Shown: positions 18,714 to 26,144 of the stretch, in pieces
Layout: each line of letters begins with the position of its first letter
How positions within the stretch are numbered: the stretch's first letter is position 1
NCBI RefSeq assembly: GCF_000986865.1
Contig: NZ_LAVS01000002.1
Location: 83,331 to 147,330 of the forward strand
Source of the DNA: Rheinheimera mesophila
Lineage (GTDB): Bacteria; Pseudomonadota; Gammaproteobacteria; Enterobacterales; Alteromonadaceae
DNA: 64,000 nt
Direction: 5' to 3'
The notes under the pieces: model-generated
Seen by the model: only the letters and a program-made list of their open reading frames with translations
The model's database searches: none
What the model was told of the DNA's origin: nothing
Program-made: the position numbers and the translations under genes

Positions 18714-18742
18714 CACAGAATGAGGGGCGTCCTCATTCTGTG
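18714..18742. terminator. Hairpin after the Sel1-like gene
   Basis: Perfect 12-bp stem CACAGAATGAGG / CCTCATTCTGTG with loop GGCGT, just past the stop of the leftward gene at 18751. No immediate T-run follows on the minus strand, so it may be a processing or stabilising hairpin rather than a strong terminator. Confidence 0.6.
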
Positions 18743-18750
18743 GGCTGATT

Positions 18751-19293
18751 TCAGGAGTTTGCGTCGTCAAAAACTCTCACTTTGACCTGACGTTCTGTGT
18801 CTTTGATTTTTCTGCAGCGATGCGTTTTTAAGTTAGAACCTAATTGTTTTGCTTCCTGGCGACACGCCATAAACTGAGCACGATAACCGTATTTAGCTCT
18901 GTATTGCTCGGTTTGCTCTTCCAGCATTTTTTTATGTTCAGGGCTGAGATTTTTAGTCAGCGACTTGTAATGTTTGATCCAGGTTTGATCTTCCTGTTCT
19001 ATGGCCAGGCCTAGCCAGGTCAGGCCTTCAGCTATATTTTCCTTGGTGCCCACTCCGGCCAGCATATAGGTACCTACGATGTTCTGGGCTAACTTGTCGC
19101 CGTACTTGGCATATTGCAGCAGCACAGGAAAAGCACTTTCATAATCTTTTTGCTGAGCATTTCTTAGCGCCAGCTCCAGCTTGGTGTCGTATTCAAGTTC
19201 ATTCATCGTCACCACTTTTCCTTCAGCGGCTATGCTTTGAGTCGATAACAGTGACAGGCTTGCCGCAGCTATCATCAGAGTCAGTTTTTTCAT
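18751..19293 (-). CDS. Periplasmic Sel1-like repeat protein
   Basis: 180 residues with a signal peptide (LTLMIAAASLSLLSTQSIAA). Residues 35-105 contain helical Sel1/TPR-type units (YESAFPVLLQYAKYGDKLAQNIVGTYMLAGVGTKE, then EGLTWLGLAIEQED). The C-terminal part holds Cys146 and Cys168 and is strongly basic. Sel1 repeats are protein-protein interaction scaffolds. A first ATG lies at 19302, but AAGG is spaced 9 bases from the ATG at 19293, which also gives a cleaner signal peptide. Partner and function are not evident from the neighbours. Confidence 0.78.
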   Translation of the reverse strand: MKKLTLMIAAASLSLLSTQSIAAEGKVVTMNELEYDTKLELALRNAQQKDYESAFPVLLQYAKYGDKLAQNIVGTYMLAGVGTKENIAEGLTWLGLAIEQEDQTWIKHYKSLTKNLSPEHKKMLEEQTEQYRAKYGYRAQFMACRQEAKQLGSNLKTHRCRKIKDTERQVKVRVFDDANS

Positions 19294-19510
19294 CAGGTCC
19301 ATCCTTCTGGTTCATGTAGTGTTTGGAGCATAAATGAACTCGTCGCAGATTTCCCCCCATCTGTCGTTACAAATTGTAAACATCTATGTCGCTTTTCATT
19401 TCAAAGTGACCGCGGTTTTGTCTCGATCCGGCTCGGGTGTGGTGACCGAGCTGCCAAGGTTGGCGGGGGCTGACAGCGCAAGGCAGAGGCTCTGCATTGC
19501 GCTCTGGGTT

Positions 19511-21475
19511 TTAATGATGACTCTTGCTGACGCCTCCCTGGCCATCGGGCAGGCTGATGCGGACATTTTGCATCATGCCCTGGTCTTCATGATCCAGAAT
19601 ATGGCAGTGCAAGACAAAATCGCCGATGTAACGTTGATACTTAGTCCGCACTATGACTTTGTAGGATTTGCCCAGTGCATTCTTCACCCATAAGGTGTCC
19701 TTCCATTTGCCTTTCAGGCCCCTGTATTGTGGGTCTGGGAATTTTTTCGTGGTGTCAAAATCATCGACGGCATCATAGGTGCTGACATCTTTGCCATTTG
19801 GATCCAATACCGCCACCACCTGAAACGGGTTTACATGAATATGAAACGGATGGCTGGCCAGTTTTGAGGTTAGAATCCATTCGTCGGTGTTGCCTAAAAT
19901 CAATTCTCTGTCAATACGACCCGGCTGATAAGGTTCACCATCAATTTCAAAGCGGACAGGGCTGGCGCTGGTATCAATATTAAACTCCAGGTACTGCTTA
20001 TTCGGTGTCTCTGGCAGGTCCTGATGAGGCACAAAGTGACGTAATCTAAGCCCAGCTTGTAAGTCTGAGATCACTGCATTTTGCATGTCCGGACTGATAT
20101 TCACTTTTGCGCTTTGGATCAGTTGCTGCGCTAGCGTAGATGTCACCGGACCGGCAGCATCAGCCACTTGCACTATACCCAGCAGTTGGGGTTCAGATGG
20201 GGTTTGATCGACGTTGGCCGAAGCTGCTGCTGCATCATCTATGACACAATACTGCCCGCCCTCAGGAAACATCATGAGCGTATCCCAGCGGTAACCTGGC
20301 TGAAATACACTCACTTCTGTAGTGTCGATTGCAGCGAGAGTTAAGCCATCAGCCGCAATCTGATGCTGCGGCACTATGGCCCCTGTGCAGGCGTTTTGTA
20401 ATAACTTTTGCTCATCGGCTGCTAAAATCGGGCCTTGCAGCGGCTGACCTTTTAACTGAACAACTTTCAGGTTGATACTGTCGCGTACCCCGGCGTGCAC
20501 CATACGCCAGCGTTCGATTTGGCCTGCTTTGGCATCGGCAAAAAATGGCTGCACTGCACCGTTGATGCTGGTGTAACGGCCGGATTTACTCCAGCCACCC
20601 GGACCAAAGCCTGAGTAATCCAGTATTTCGCCGACATCACCCGGATCGCAGAGATAAGTACCATTGGCATCCATTTTCAGCACAGGCTTTTCACCCGGTT
20701 TGGTTGGTTTGGTGTAACAGCCATACTGAATTTGTTGAAACACCATGGTTCGCTCTTTAAAGGTCTGATTGGCCGAACTGGTCAGCAGCAGATCGAGATC
20801 TCCGGGCTGATCTTTAGTGGGTTGCCGTGTGCCCTGAATAATTAAAGCGCCAGCCATACCACTGGCCACCTGAATAGCGGTAGAACCATGACGGTGCGGG
20901 TGATACCAGAAAGTGCCGGCCGGGTGGTCAGCCGGGATGTTGTATTCATACTGAAAAGACACTGTAGGATTGATAGAAATCAGTACGTTGTCACTATTAC
21001 CAGCCGGATTGATCCACAAACCATGGGTATGCATATTGGTGCCGTTGAAACAGTGTGGGCTGTTCACTGCTGCAGTATGACTGCTGCAGCTCGGATCGGT
21101 GGGTAGTTTGTTCTCTAAAGTCGCTCTGATGGTTTCCCCAGGAAATACCCGCAGCGTCGGCGCAACATAAGGTGCTTTAGGGTCAACATGACTGCCCTGG
21201 TAGCTGCGTAAATTGACCGCGTCCCAACGGCCGATAGTGGGATTCCACAACTGGCTGCGGGTAAAAGTAACAGTCCAGTTCAGGCTGGCCTCATCCGGTT
21301 GTGGCGCTCCGGCTTGTTGTTGACTTTTGGTCAATGGCGCATGTCGCGTCCTGTTTATCTCCAGCAACGGGGGGTCTTGTAAGGGACGGGGTTGCTCTGC
21401 CAGCGTGGCAAAACTGCCTGCAGCGATACAGAGCAGCGGCAGTGGAGACAGATAACGAAAGGTGGTGTCAGACAT
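19511..21475 (-). CDS. Secreted multicopper oxidase (laccase-like)
   Basis: 654 residues with an N-terminal signal-type segment (LSPLPLLCIAAGSFATLA). Four copper-binding motifs are intact: MHTHGLW, WYHPHRHGS, HPFHIHVNPFQ and the C-terminal HCHILDHEDQGMMQ, which supplies the type 1 site with Met as the axial ligand. It should oxidise phenols, amines or metal ions with reduction of O2 to water in the periplasm or outside the cell. It is preceded by GAGGAG and lies 66 bases downstream of the tyrosinase gene on the same strand, with a 12-bp hairpin between them. The pairing suggests joint oxidation of phenolics, for example to melanin-like pigment; this is inference. Confidence 0.92.
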   Translation of the reverse strand: MSDTTFRYLSPLPLLCIAAGSFATLAEQPRPLQDPPLLEINRTRHAPLTKSQQQAGAPQPDEASLNWTVTFTRSQLWNPTIGRWDAVNLRSYQGSHVDPKAPYVAPTLRVFPGETIRATLENKLPTDPSCSSHTAAVNSPHCFNGTNMHTHGLWINPAGNSDNVLISINPTVSFQYEYNIPADHPAGTFWYHPHRHGSTAIQVASGMAGALIIQGTRQPTKDQPGDLDLLLTSSANQTFKERTMVFQQIQYGCYTKPTKPGEKPVLKMDANGTYLCDPGDVGEILDYSGFGPGGWSKSGRYTSINGAVQPFFADAKAGQIERWRMVHAGVRDSINLKVVQLKGQPLQGPILAADEQKLLQNACTGAIVPQHQIAADGLTLAAIDTTEVSVFQPGYRWDTLMMFPEGGQYCVIDDAAAASANVDQTPSEPQLLGIVQVADAAGPVTSTLAQQLIQSAKVNISPDMQNAVISDLQAGLRLRHFVPHQDLPETPNKQYLEFNIDTSASPVRFEIDGEPYQPGRIDRELILGNTDEWILTSKLASHPFHIHVNPFQVVAVLDPNGKDVSTYDAVDDFDTTKKFPDPQYRGLKGKWKDTLWVKNALGKSYKVIVRTKYQRYIGDFVLHCHILDHEDQGMMQNVRISLPDGQGGVSKSHH

Positions 21476-21501
21476 AGAAACTCCTCAGTTGTACTCATGG
21501 C

Positions 21502-21529
21502 ACAACACCCGCAACAGTGCGGGTGTTGT
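21502..21529. other. Perfect 12-bp intergenic hairpin between tyrosinase and laccase genes
   Basis: ACAACACCCGCA (21502-21513) pairs with TGCGGGTGTTGT (21518-21529) around a 4-base loop. No T-run follows on the minus strand, so partial termination or mRNA-end stabilisation is more likely than full termination. Confidence 0.6.
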
Positions 21530-21541
21530 CTGGTCCTTTCC

Positions 21542-23143
21542 TCATTGAGCCGGGGCTGTTTCCAGTCGGATTTGGCCTACAGTAATACCGCTTTGGCTGG
21601 TTTTTTCCGCTACTTCTGTTGTGGTCAAATTGGTTGGCACAAAGTGCACCATCAAGTCAGCGGCAGCAGCATGACCAAGCTGTTGGGCTAAATCAGTGAC
21701 TTTATAGACCAGATCGCCCATATCTCCCGGTTGATGACCTGCATGTGCATGGTCGGTGACACCAAAGTAGTTCAGAGTCGCGATATACAACCTTTGCTCT
21801 GGGTGTTGTTCAGTGCTCAGATAAATTTTATAAGTGGTGGCCGGGGCTCCGACCATTTTCACGTCCTGCAAAATCAGATAGGTATCGCCTGTGGCTTGTG
21901 CCAGCAGCTCAACTTTGTCTGAGGCTTTTAGCTGGGCCGGAAGTTGCGGATCCAATGCCACTTTGGTGGTTGTGCCGCGTAAATCCACAGTTTTATTACT
22001 GCTGACCGGAGCATGAGTTTTAAATTTGGTCATTTTGGGTCCGGTTTGAGCTTGTGCCAGTGGTTGTGGTGCTGCCTTTGGGATATCGCAGGCGATTTCG
22101 TTGCTGTAACGCACTGGAATTTTGCCCGGAGTGAATACATCCGCTATGGTCATGGTTGCCTGATTGCCATTTTCATCAGCAAAGCTGTAACTGGTTTGAT
22201 ACCAGCTATCCGGCATACCAAGGTTCGCTTTAGCCCAGGCCAGATCGATGGTTTTCCCCGCCGCTTTTTTGTTCAGCCAGCACTGCCACAGGCGGTCTAT
22301 ATTGGCATGGTGCATATAAAACACCGGGTCTAAACCTGCGATAGGGACAAATCCCATATTAGGTGTGGCGCAGCCCGTGCCAACGGCGCAGTGCATAGCT
22401 CCATGCGGCTGTCCCTGGAGCTGGTTGGAGAAGTGAGTGAAATCTGTAAACGCAAACGCCTGAGCCGCACTTGCACTGTCTGGATCTATGGCGGTTTTAT
22501 TGTCATTCAGGCCGGGGGTGCGGAACTGATCGTACAGTGAACCTGCTGCGGGTCCTCTGACGAGTTGCGGTAAAGCTAAGCCTTTACCGTCTGGGCTACG
22601 CTCCTGAAAATAGTCCCAATAGGGTAAAGAGAACTGTGGATCACCGACATGTTTTCTTAAGGTTTTTTCATAAAAATATAAAAACATCCGGTGCCAGGGT
22701 AAAAAGTTCAGGTTGCCATGCTGGCAGGTTCCCCAAACAGTGTCGGTAAAGCCATCCTGAGGCACAGTGGAGTTACTCATATGTTGGTAGTAGGCATCGC
22801 AGGTGGCTTTGTCCAGCACTTCTAAACAGCCCGGCATCCGGTAGGCTATATAGGCTTTCAGATTGGTGGCGTTTTTACCCGTACCAAAGAAACCATGGGT
22901 ATTGGACCAATACGCGAAGCTGGTACGAAAATCGGCTGACATGGGATTCGCCTTGCTGTTGGCTTTCATCCGCTCTATGCCTTGTTGCAGGGCTTTTACT
23001 CTGGCGGGATCGGAAGCAAAGTCTTTTACACTAATACGGTAAGAGCCCTCGGCCAACGCTAGGCCACTGCATAGCAGTAAAGACAAAGTGAGCGTCAGTG
23101 TTTTTGCAACAGGGAGCGATTTTTTTAACAAAATGGCTGGCAT
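21542..23143 (-). CDS. Secreted tyrosinase (polyphenol oxidase)
   Basis: 533 residues, a type-3 dicopper enzyme that hydroxylates monophenols and oxidises catechols to quinones. Signal peptide TLTLTLSLLLCSGLALA. CuA ligands are likely His83 (YWSNTHGFF), His142 (CQHGNLNF) and His151 (PWHRMFLYFYE); CuB ligands His247 and His251 (PHGAMHC) and His278 (DPVFYMHHANIDRLW). Residues from about 350 form a C-terminal domain like that of plant-type polyphenol oxidases (a region rich in Gln/Thr, then a beta-rich part ending in a His-containing AHAGHQPGDMGDLVYKV). AAGGATCC precedes the ATG. It leads an operon with the multicopper oxidase. Confidence 0.93.
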   Translation of the reverse strand: MPAILLKKSLPVAKTLTLTLSLLLCSGLALAEGSYRISVKDFASDPARVKALQQGIERMKANSKANPMSADFRTSFAYWSNTHGFFGTGKNATNLKAYIAYRMPGCLEVLDKATCDAYYQHMSNSTVPQDGFTDTVWGTCQHGNLNFLPWHRMFLYFYEKTLRKHVGDPQFSLPYWDYFQERSPDGKGLALPQLVRGPAAGSLYDQFRTPGLNDNKTAIDPDSASAAQAFAFTDFTHFSNQLQGQPHGAMHCAVGTGCATPNMGFVPIAGLDPVFYMHHANIDRLWQCWLNKKAAGKTIDLAWAKANLGMPDSWYQTSYSFADENGNQATMTIADVFTPGKIPVRYSNEIACDIPKAAPQPLAQAQTGPKMTKFKTHAPVSSNKTVDLRGTTTKVALDPQLPAQLKASDKVELLAQATGDTYLILQDVKMVGAPATTYKIYLSTEQHPEQRLYIATLNYFGVTDHAHAGHQPGDMGDLVYKVTDLAQQLGHAAAADLMVHFVPTNLTTTEVAEKTSQSGITVGQIRLETAPAQ

Positions 23144-23393
23144 ACAAGGATCCTTTTTGTAGTCTGGACAACAGGTTGTAGTTTCTGATTTGGATATTTA
23201 TTGGAACAAGCTACACAACCATAGTCCCTTTTTTGGATAAATCAACGGCCAGCACATTTATTTTGCGATAGCACAGCCACGTCATCGCAGGATGAACTGC
23301 ACAACTACACCAAAAGATGGGGGAAGCGAGTCACAGTGCAACAGCGGATTGCAGTGTTGCGACAGACTGTCAGAGCAGCGCTGAAGAATCAGC

Positions 23394-24098
23394 TCAACTT
23401 AACTTAGAAAGATAAGCGGGGACAATTTTTGCTGCAGGGCCGTAATAGCCCTCGGCGAAATCACCCCGGGTCGGTTCCATATTCAGTTCTACGGTATGAG
23501 CACCAGACTCTGCCGCTATTTGCACAAAACCAGCAGCCGGATAAACCTGGCCTGAAGTGCCTATGGAGATAAATAAGTCCGCCTGCATCAGCGCATCGAC
23601 ACACTCATCCATCTGATAAGGCATTTCACCAAACCAGACAATGTCGGGCCGCAGTGGTTGTGCAGTTTTGCAGCAGTGGCATAAATCCGCTGCTGTTAAA
23701 TCTTTTAACCAGCTCTGATTTTTACCTGTCACAGGACATTTTATTTTTTGTAACTGGCCGTGCATTGCAATCACAGACTCCGAGCCTGCTCTTTGATGCA
23801 GGTTATCGACATTTTGGCTGATCAGTAAAAAGCGGCCGCCTTTGGCTTTGTGCTGTTGTTCAAACCGAGCCAGAGCCAGATGAGCCGCATTAGGTTTTAA
23901 TTTGGGGTCTAACAGTTGAGCGCGGCGCTGATTATAAAACTGATGCACCAGAGCAGGATCACGGGCAAAACCTTCTGGAGTCGCCACATCTTCGATGCGA
24001 TGGTTTTCCCATAGGCCATTGTGATCCCGAAAGGTTTTGATGCCAGATTCAGCCGAGATACCAGCCCCGGTCAGCACTACAATATGGTGAAATCGCAT
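23394..24098 (-). CDS. cobB: NAD-dependent sirtuin deacylase CobB
   Basis: 234-residue cytoplasmic class III sirtuin that removes acyl groups from lysines using NAD+. [20 protein letters not shown] is the NAD-binding start; [11 protein letters not shown] and catalytic His113 (MHGQ) follow. The zinc module uses Cys121 and the CHCC cluster at 140-143, the same layout as E. coli CobB. Tyr55 and Arg58 (YNQRR) match the residues that let CobB accept succinyl-lysine. A TTG directly upstream is in frame, but AAGG is well spaced to the ATG at 24098. It is a single gene, leftward, divergent from the GGDEF gene. Confidence 0.95.
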   Translation of the reverse strand: MRFHHIVVLTGAGISAESGIKTFRDHNGLWENHRIEDVATPEGFARDPALVHQFYNQRRAQLLDPKLKPNAAHLALARFEQQHKAKGGRFLLISQNVDNLHQRAGSESVIAMHGQLQKIKCPVTGKNQSWLKDLTAADLCHCCKTAQPLRPDIVWFGEMPYQMDECVDALMQADLFISIGTSGQVYPAAGFVQIAAESGAHTVELNMEPTRGDFAEGYYGPAAKIVPAYLSKLS

Positions 24099-24101
24099 CA
24101 A

Positions 24102-24419
24102 TCAGCGCCTTATGTTTATCCTACTCAGAGCTCATATCCTACTGCCAACCGAAGTGAAGAACCAGAGCAGACAGAGCCTCGTTGGCTGGGGCGTTTTTGT
24201 ATCAGGGGCAGAGAGCTTTGCTCTGAGTGCAGTGAGGAACCATCACTTAGCTGGAAAAATGTATCACTTTTATCATATTGATTGTTTCTTCCGCGCTACT
24301 CTGTTATTTTCATCACTATCAGAATAAAAGTTGGCCTATAGTGACAAGGCCTTCAGTTCATTTGGCTGAACGTGTAAAAGCACCCTGTGGTGCTGTTCAA
24401 TAGGCCAAACAGGAGTGGT
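24102..24419. other. Divergent intergenic region cobB / PAS-GGDEF
   Basis: About 320 bases without a gene I can support. Short frames here have no start with a ribosome site and no family features. It must hold the promoters of cobB (left) and of the diguanylate cyclase (right). I see no convincing operator or terminator. Confidence 0.4.
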
Positions 24420-25325
24420 ATGCCAAGCCGGTCCTTAACCTCGTTAAGTGATTATATTGATCAGTTACTTGAAGCTATTTGTGTGGTGGATGCGCAGGGC
24501 CGTTTTGTCTACCTGAGTTCAGGATGTGAGCGGATCTTTGGTTACAAAAGTGAAGAGATGATCGGCCGCCCCATGATTGAACTGGTGCACCCAGAAGACA
24601 GGGAGCGCACTTTGCTTGCAGCCAGTGAGATTATGGCTGGGGAGCATAAAATCGATTTTGAAAATCGTTATATCCGCAAAGATGGGCAAATTGCTCATAT
24701 TCAGTGGTCTGCACGCTGGTCTGAAGATCAAAAAGTGCGGGTGGCAGTTGCCCGTGATATCACCAAGCATAAACAGTTATTACAGCAATTACAGCATATT
24801 GCCTTTTATGATCCGCTCACCCAACTTCCCAACAGGGCTTTATTCGAAGACAGGTTGCAGCAGTCGCTGGCACGGGCCAGAAGAGAGTTGAGTCAACTGG
24901 CGTTATGTTTTGTTGACCTGGATAAATTTAAAGAAATCAATGATCAGTACGGCCATGCTGCCGGGGATGCCTGCCTCCAGACCGTTGCTCAGCGTTTACT
25001 TGGGGCGATTCGTGAAACCGACACAGTGGCGCGATTAGGGGGGGATGAATTTGTCTTAGTCATGGATGCTATAACGGATGAAGTGGCGGTATTTTCTGCT
25101 TTGCATCAGTTGTTAGCGAAAATTCAGCAACCCTTTATGTTTAAGCAACAGGCGCTACAGATCTGTGCCAGTATTGGCATTGCTTTATTTCCTGCTGATG
25201 GTCAGGACCAGGCCAGCTTGCTAGCTGCAGCAGATATGGCCATGTATAAGGCAAAACAGGCAGGGGGCAACAGGCTTTGTATCGCTACAGAGCTACTGCA
25301 GGACGCAGGAAAAAATTACGGATAA
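24420..25325 (+). CDS. PAS-GGDEF diguanylate cyclase
   Basis: 301-residue soluble protein making the second messenger cyclic di-GMP. A PAS domain with PAC motif occupies about 10-118 (VVDAQGRFVYLSSGCERIFGY through DITKHK). The GGDEF domain runs 128-290: DPLTQLPNRALFEDRL, the active site GGDEF at 207-211, and an inhibitory I-site RETD at 198-201, five residues upstream as required. It is therefore predicted to be active and product-inhibited. There is no membrane segment, so the PAS senses a cytoplasmic cue. AGGAG at 24411-24415 fixes the start at 24420 over an upstream GTG at 24387. Confidence 0.93.
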   Translation: MPSRSLTSLSDYIDQLLEAICVVDAQGRFVYLSSGCERIFGYKSEEMIGRPMIELVHPEDRERTLLAASEIMAGEHKIDFENRYIRKDGQIAHIQWSARWSEDQKVRVAVARDITKHKQLLQQLQHIAFYDPLTQLPNRALFEDRLQQSLARARRELSQLALCFVDLDKFKEINDQYGHAAGDACLQTVAQRLLGAIRETDTVARLGGDEFVLVMDAITDEVAVFSALHQLLAKIQQPFMFKQQALQICASIGIALFPADGQDQASLLAAADMAMYKAKQAGGNRLCIATELLQDAGKNYG

Positions 25326-25381
25326 TTTTGCTCATTCGACTGCTAAACTATTGTTTTTTCGTTAGTTGAGCAACGTATTTT

Positions 25382-25981
25382 ATGTCCTTGTCCCGTCGTA
25401 TCCATCGCAGCATCGGCTGGTTTTTAATTGTGCCCTTTCTGGTCTGGGCTTTAACTGGTCTGGTGTTCTTTATTAAACCTGGTTATCAGGGTGCCTTTGC
25501 TTCCCTGAGCGTGAAAACTTATCCTGTCAGTCAGCCCATTCACATCAAGCCACAGGCGCAGTGGCAGGAAATTAAACTGCTGCAAACTGTGCTGGGGTTG
25601 CATTTATTAGTGAAAACCGCTGAAGGTTGGCAGCAACTGAACCCTGCTGATATGAGCGTGCGTGCTGAACCCTCCAATACCGAACTTGAGCTTTTGATCC
25701 TCGATGCGATGCCGCAGGATGCAGGGCGTTATGGTAAGCAGCTCCAAGCCACAGCACAAGGTTTTATCACCGAAACCGGAGTGCAGATCCAACTAGACTG
25801 GGCCAGTTTAACTTTGTCACAACAAGGCAAAGACACTGAATTAATTAACAATTTATACAAAGCTCATTACCTGCAATGGACAGGGCAAAAGACAGTGGAC
25901 CAGCTATTGGGTGTAGTTGGATTAATAGCGCTGATGCTAACCACAGTAGTGGGCATGCGTTTGTTGCTGCGACGCCGTTAA
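25382..25981 (+). CDS. PepSY-associated membrane protein next to the iron-uptake operon
   Basis: 199 residues with a membrane helix at each end (GWFLIVPFLVWALTGLVFFI near 12-31 and LLGVVGLIALMLTTVVGMRLLL near 174-195) and a periplasmic stretch between. HRSIGW...WALTGLVFF is the pattern of PepSY-TM proteins, which are often coupled to TonB-dependent siderophore receptors and proposed to reduce ferric siderophores. It is shorter than full PepSY-TM proteins, having two helices rather than four. It lies 163 bases upstream of the Fiu-type receptor gene, whose promoter carries a Fur-box-like site, so it may have its own promoter. Confidence 0.72.
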   Translation: MSLSRRIHRSIGWFLIVPFLVWALTGLVFFIKPGYQGAFASLSVKTYPVSQPIHIKPQAQWQEIKLLQTVLGLHLLVKTAEGWQQLNPADMSVRAEPSNTELELLILDAMPQDAGRYGKQLQATAQGFITETGVQIQLDWASLTLSQQGKDTELINNLYKAHYLQWTGQKTVDQLLGVVGLIALMLTTVVGMRLLLRRR

Positions 25982-26048
25982 GGGACTGGCTCCGGCTTTT
26001 CTAAAAGGAGATTAGAAAAAAGTTCCTTCTTTATGAAAATTGTTTGCA

Positions 26049-26069
26049 AATAAGAATGATTCTCGATAG
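26049..26069. promoter_or_regulatory. Fur-box-like site upstream of the Fiu-type operon
   Basis: The sequence around AATAAGAATGATTCTCGAT resembles the 19-bp Fur consensus (hexamers of GATAAT), especially AATGATTCTC in the centre. It lies about 80 bases before the receptor start, a normal operator position. Matched by eye. Confidence 0.6.
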
Positions 26070-26144
26070 CATGCGCAGCAGGATCTGCGCCGATGCCGAA
26101 AAACTACTTGTTAACACTCTATTTTCATAGAAGGACTTTATTCA

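Noticed and set aside
19334..19693. A 119-codon rightward frame over the end of the laccase gene
   Set aside because: It is the antisense shadow of the multicopper oxidase C-terminus and has no ribosome site.
25328..25373. Imperfect inverted repeat between the GGDEF and PepSY genes as a terminator
   Set aside because: A 9-bp stem with one mismatch and no clean T-run after it; could be chance.
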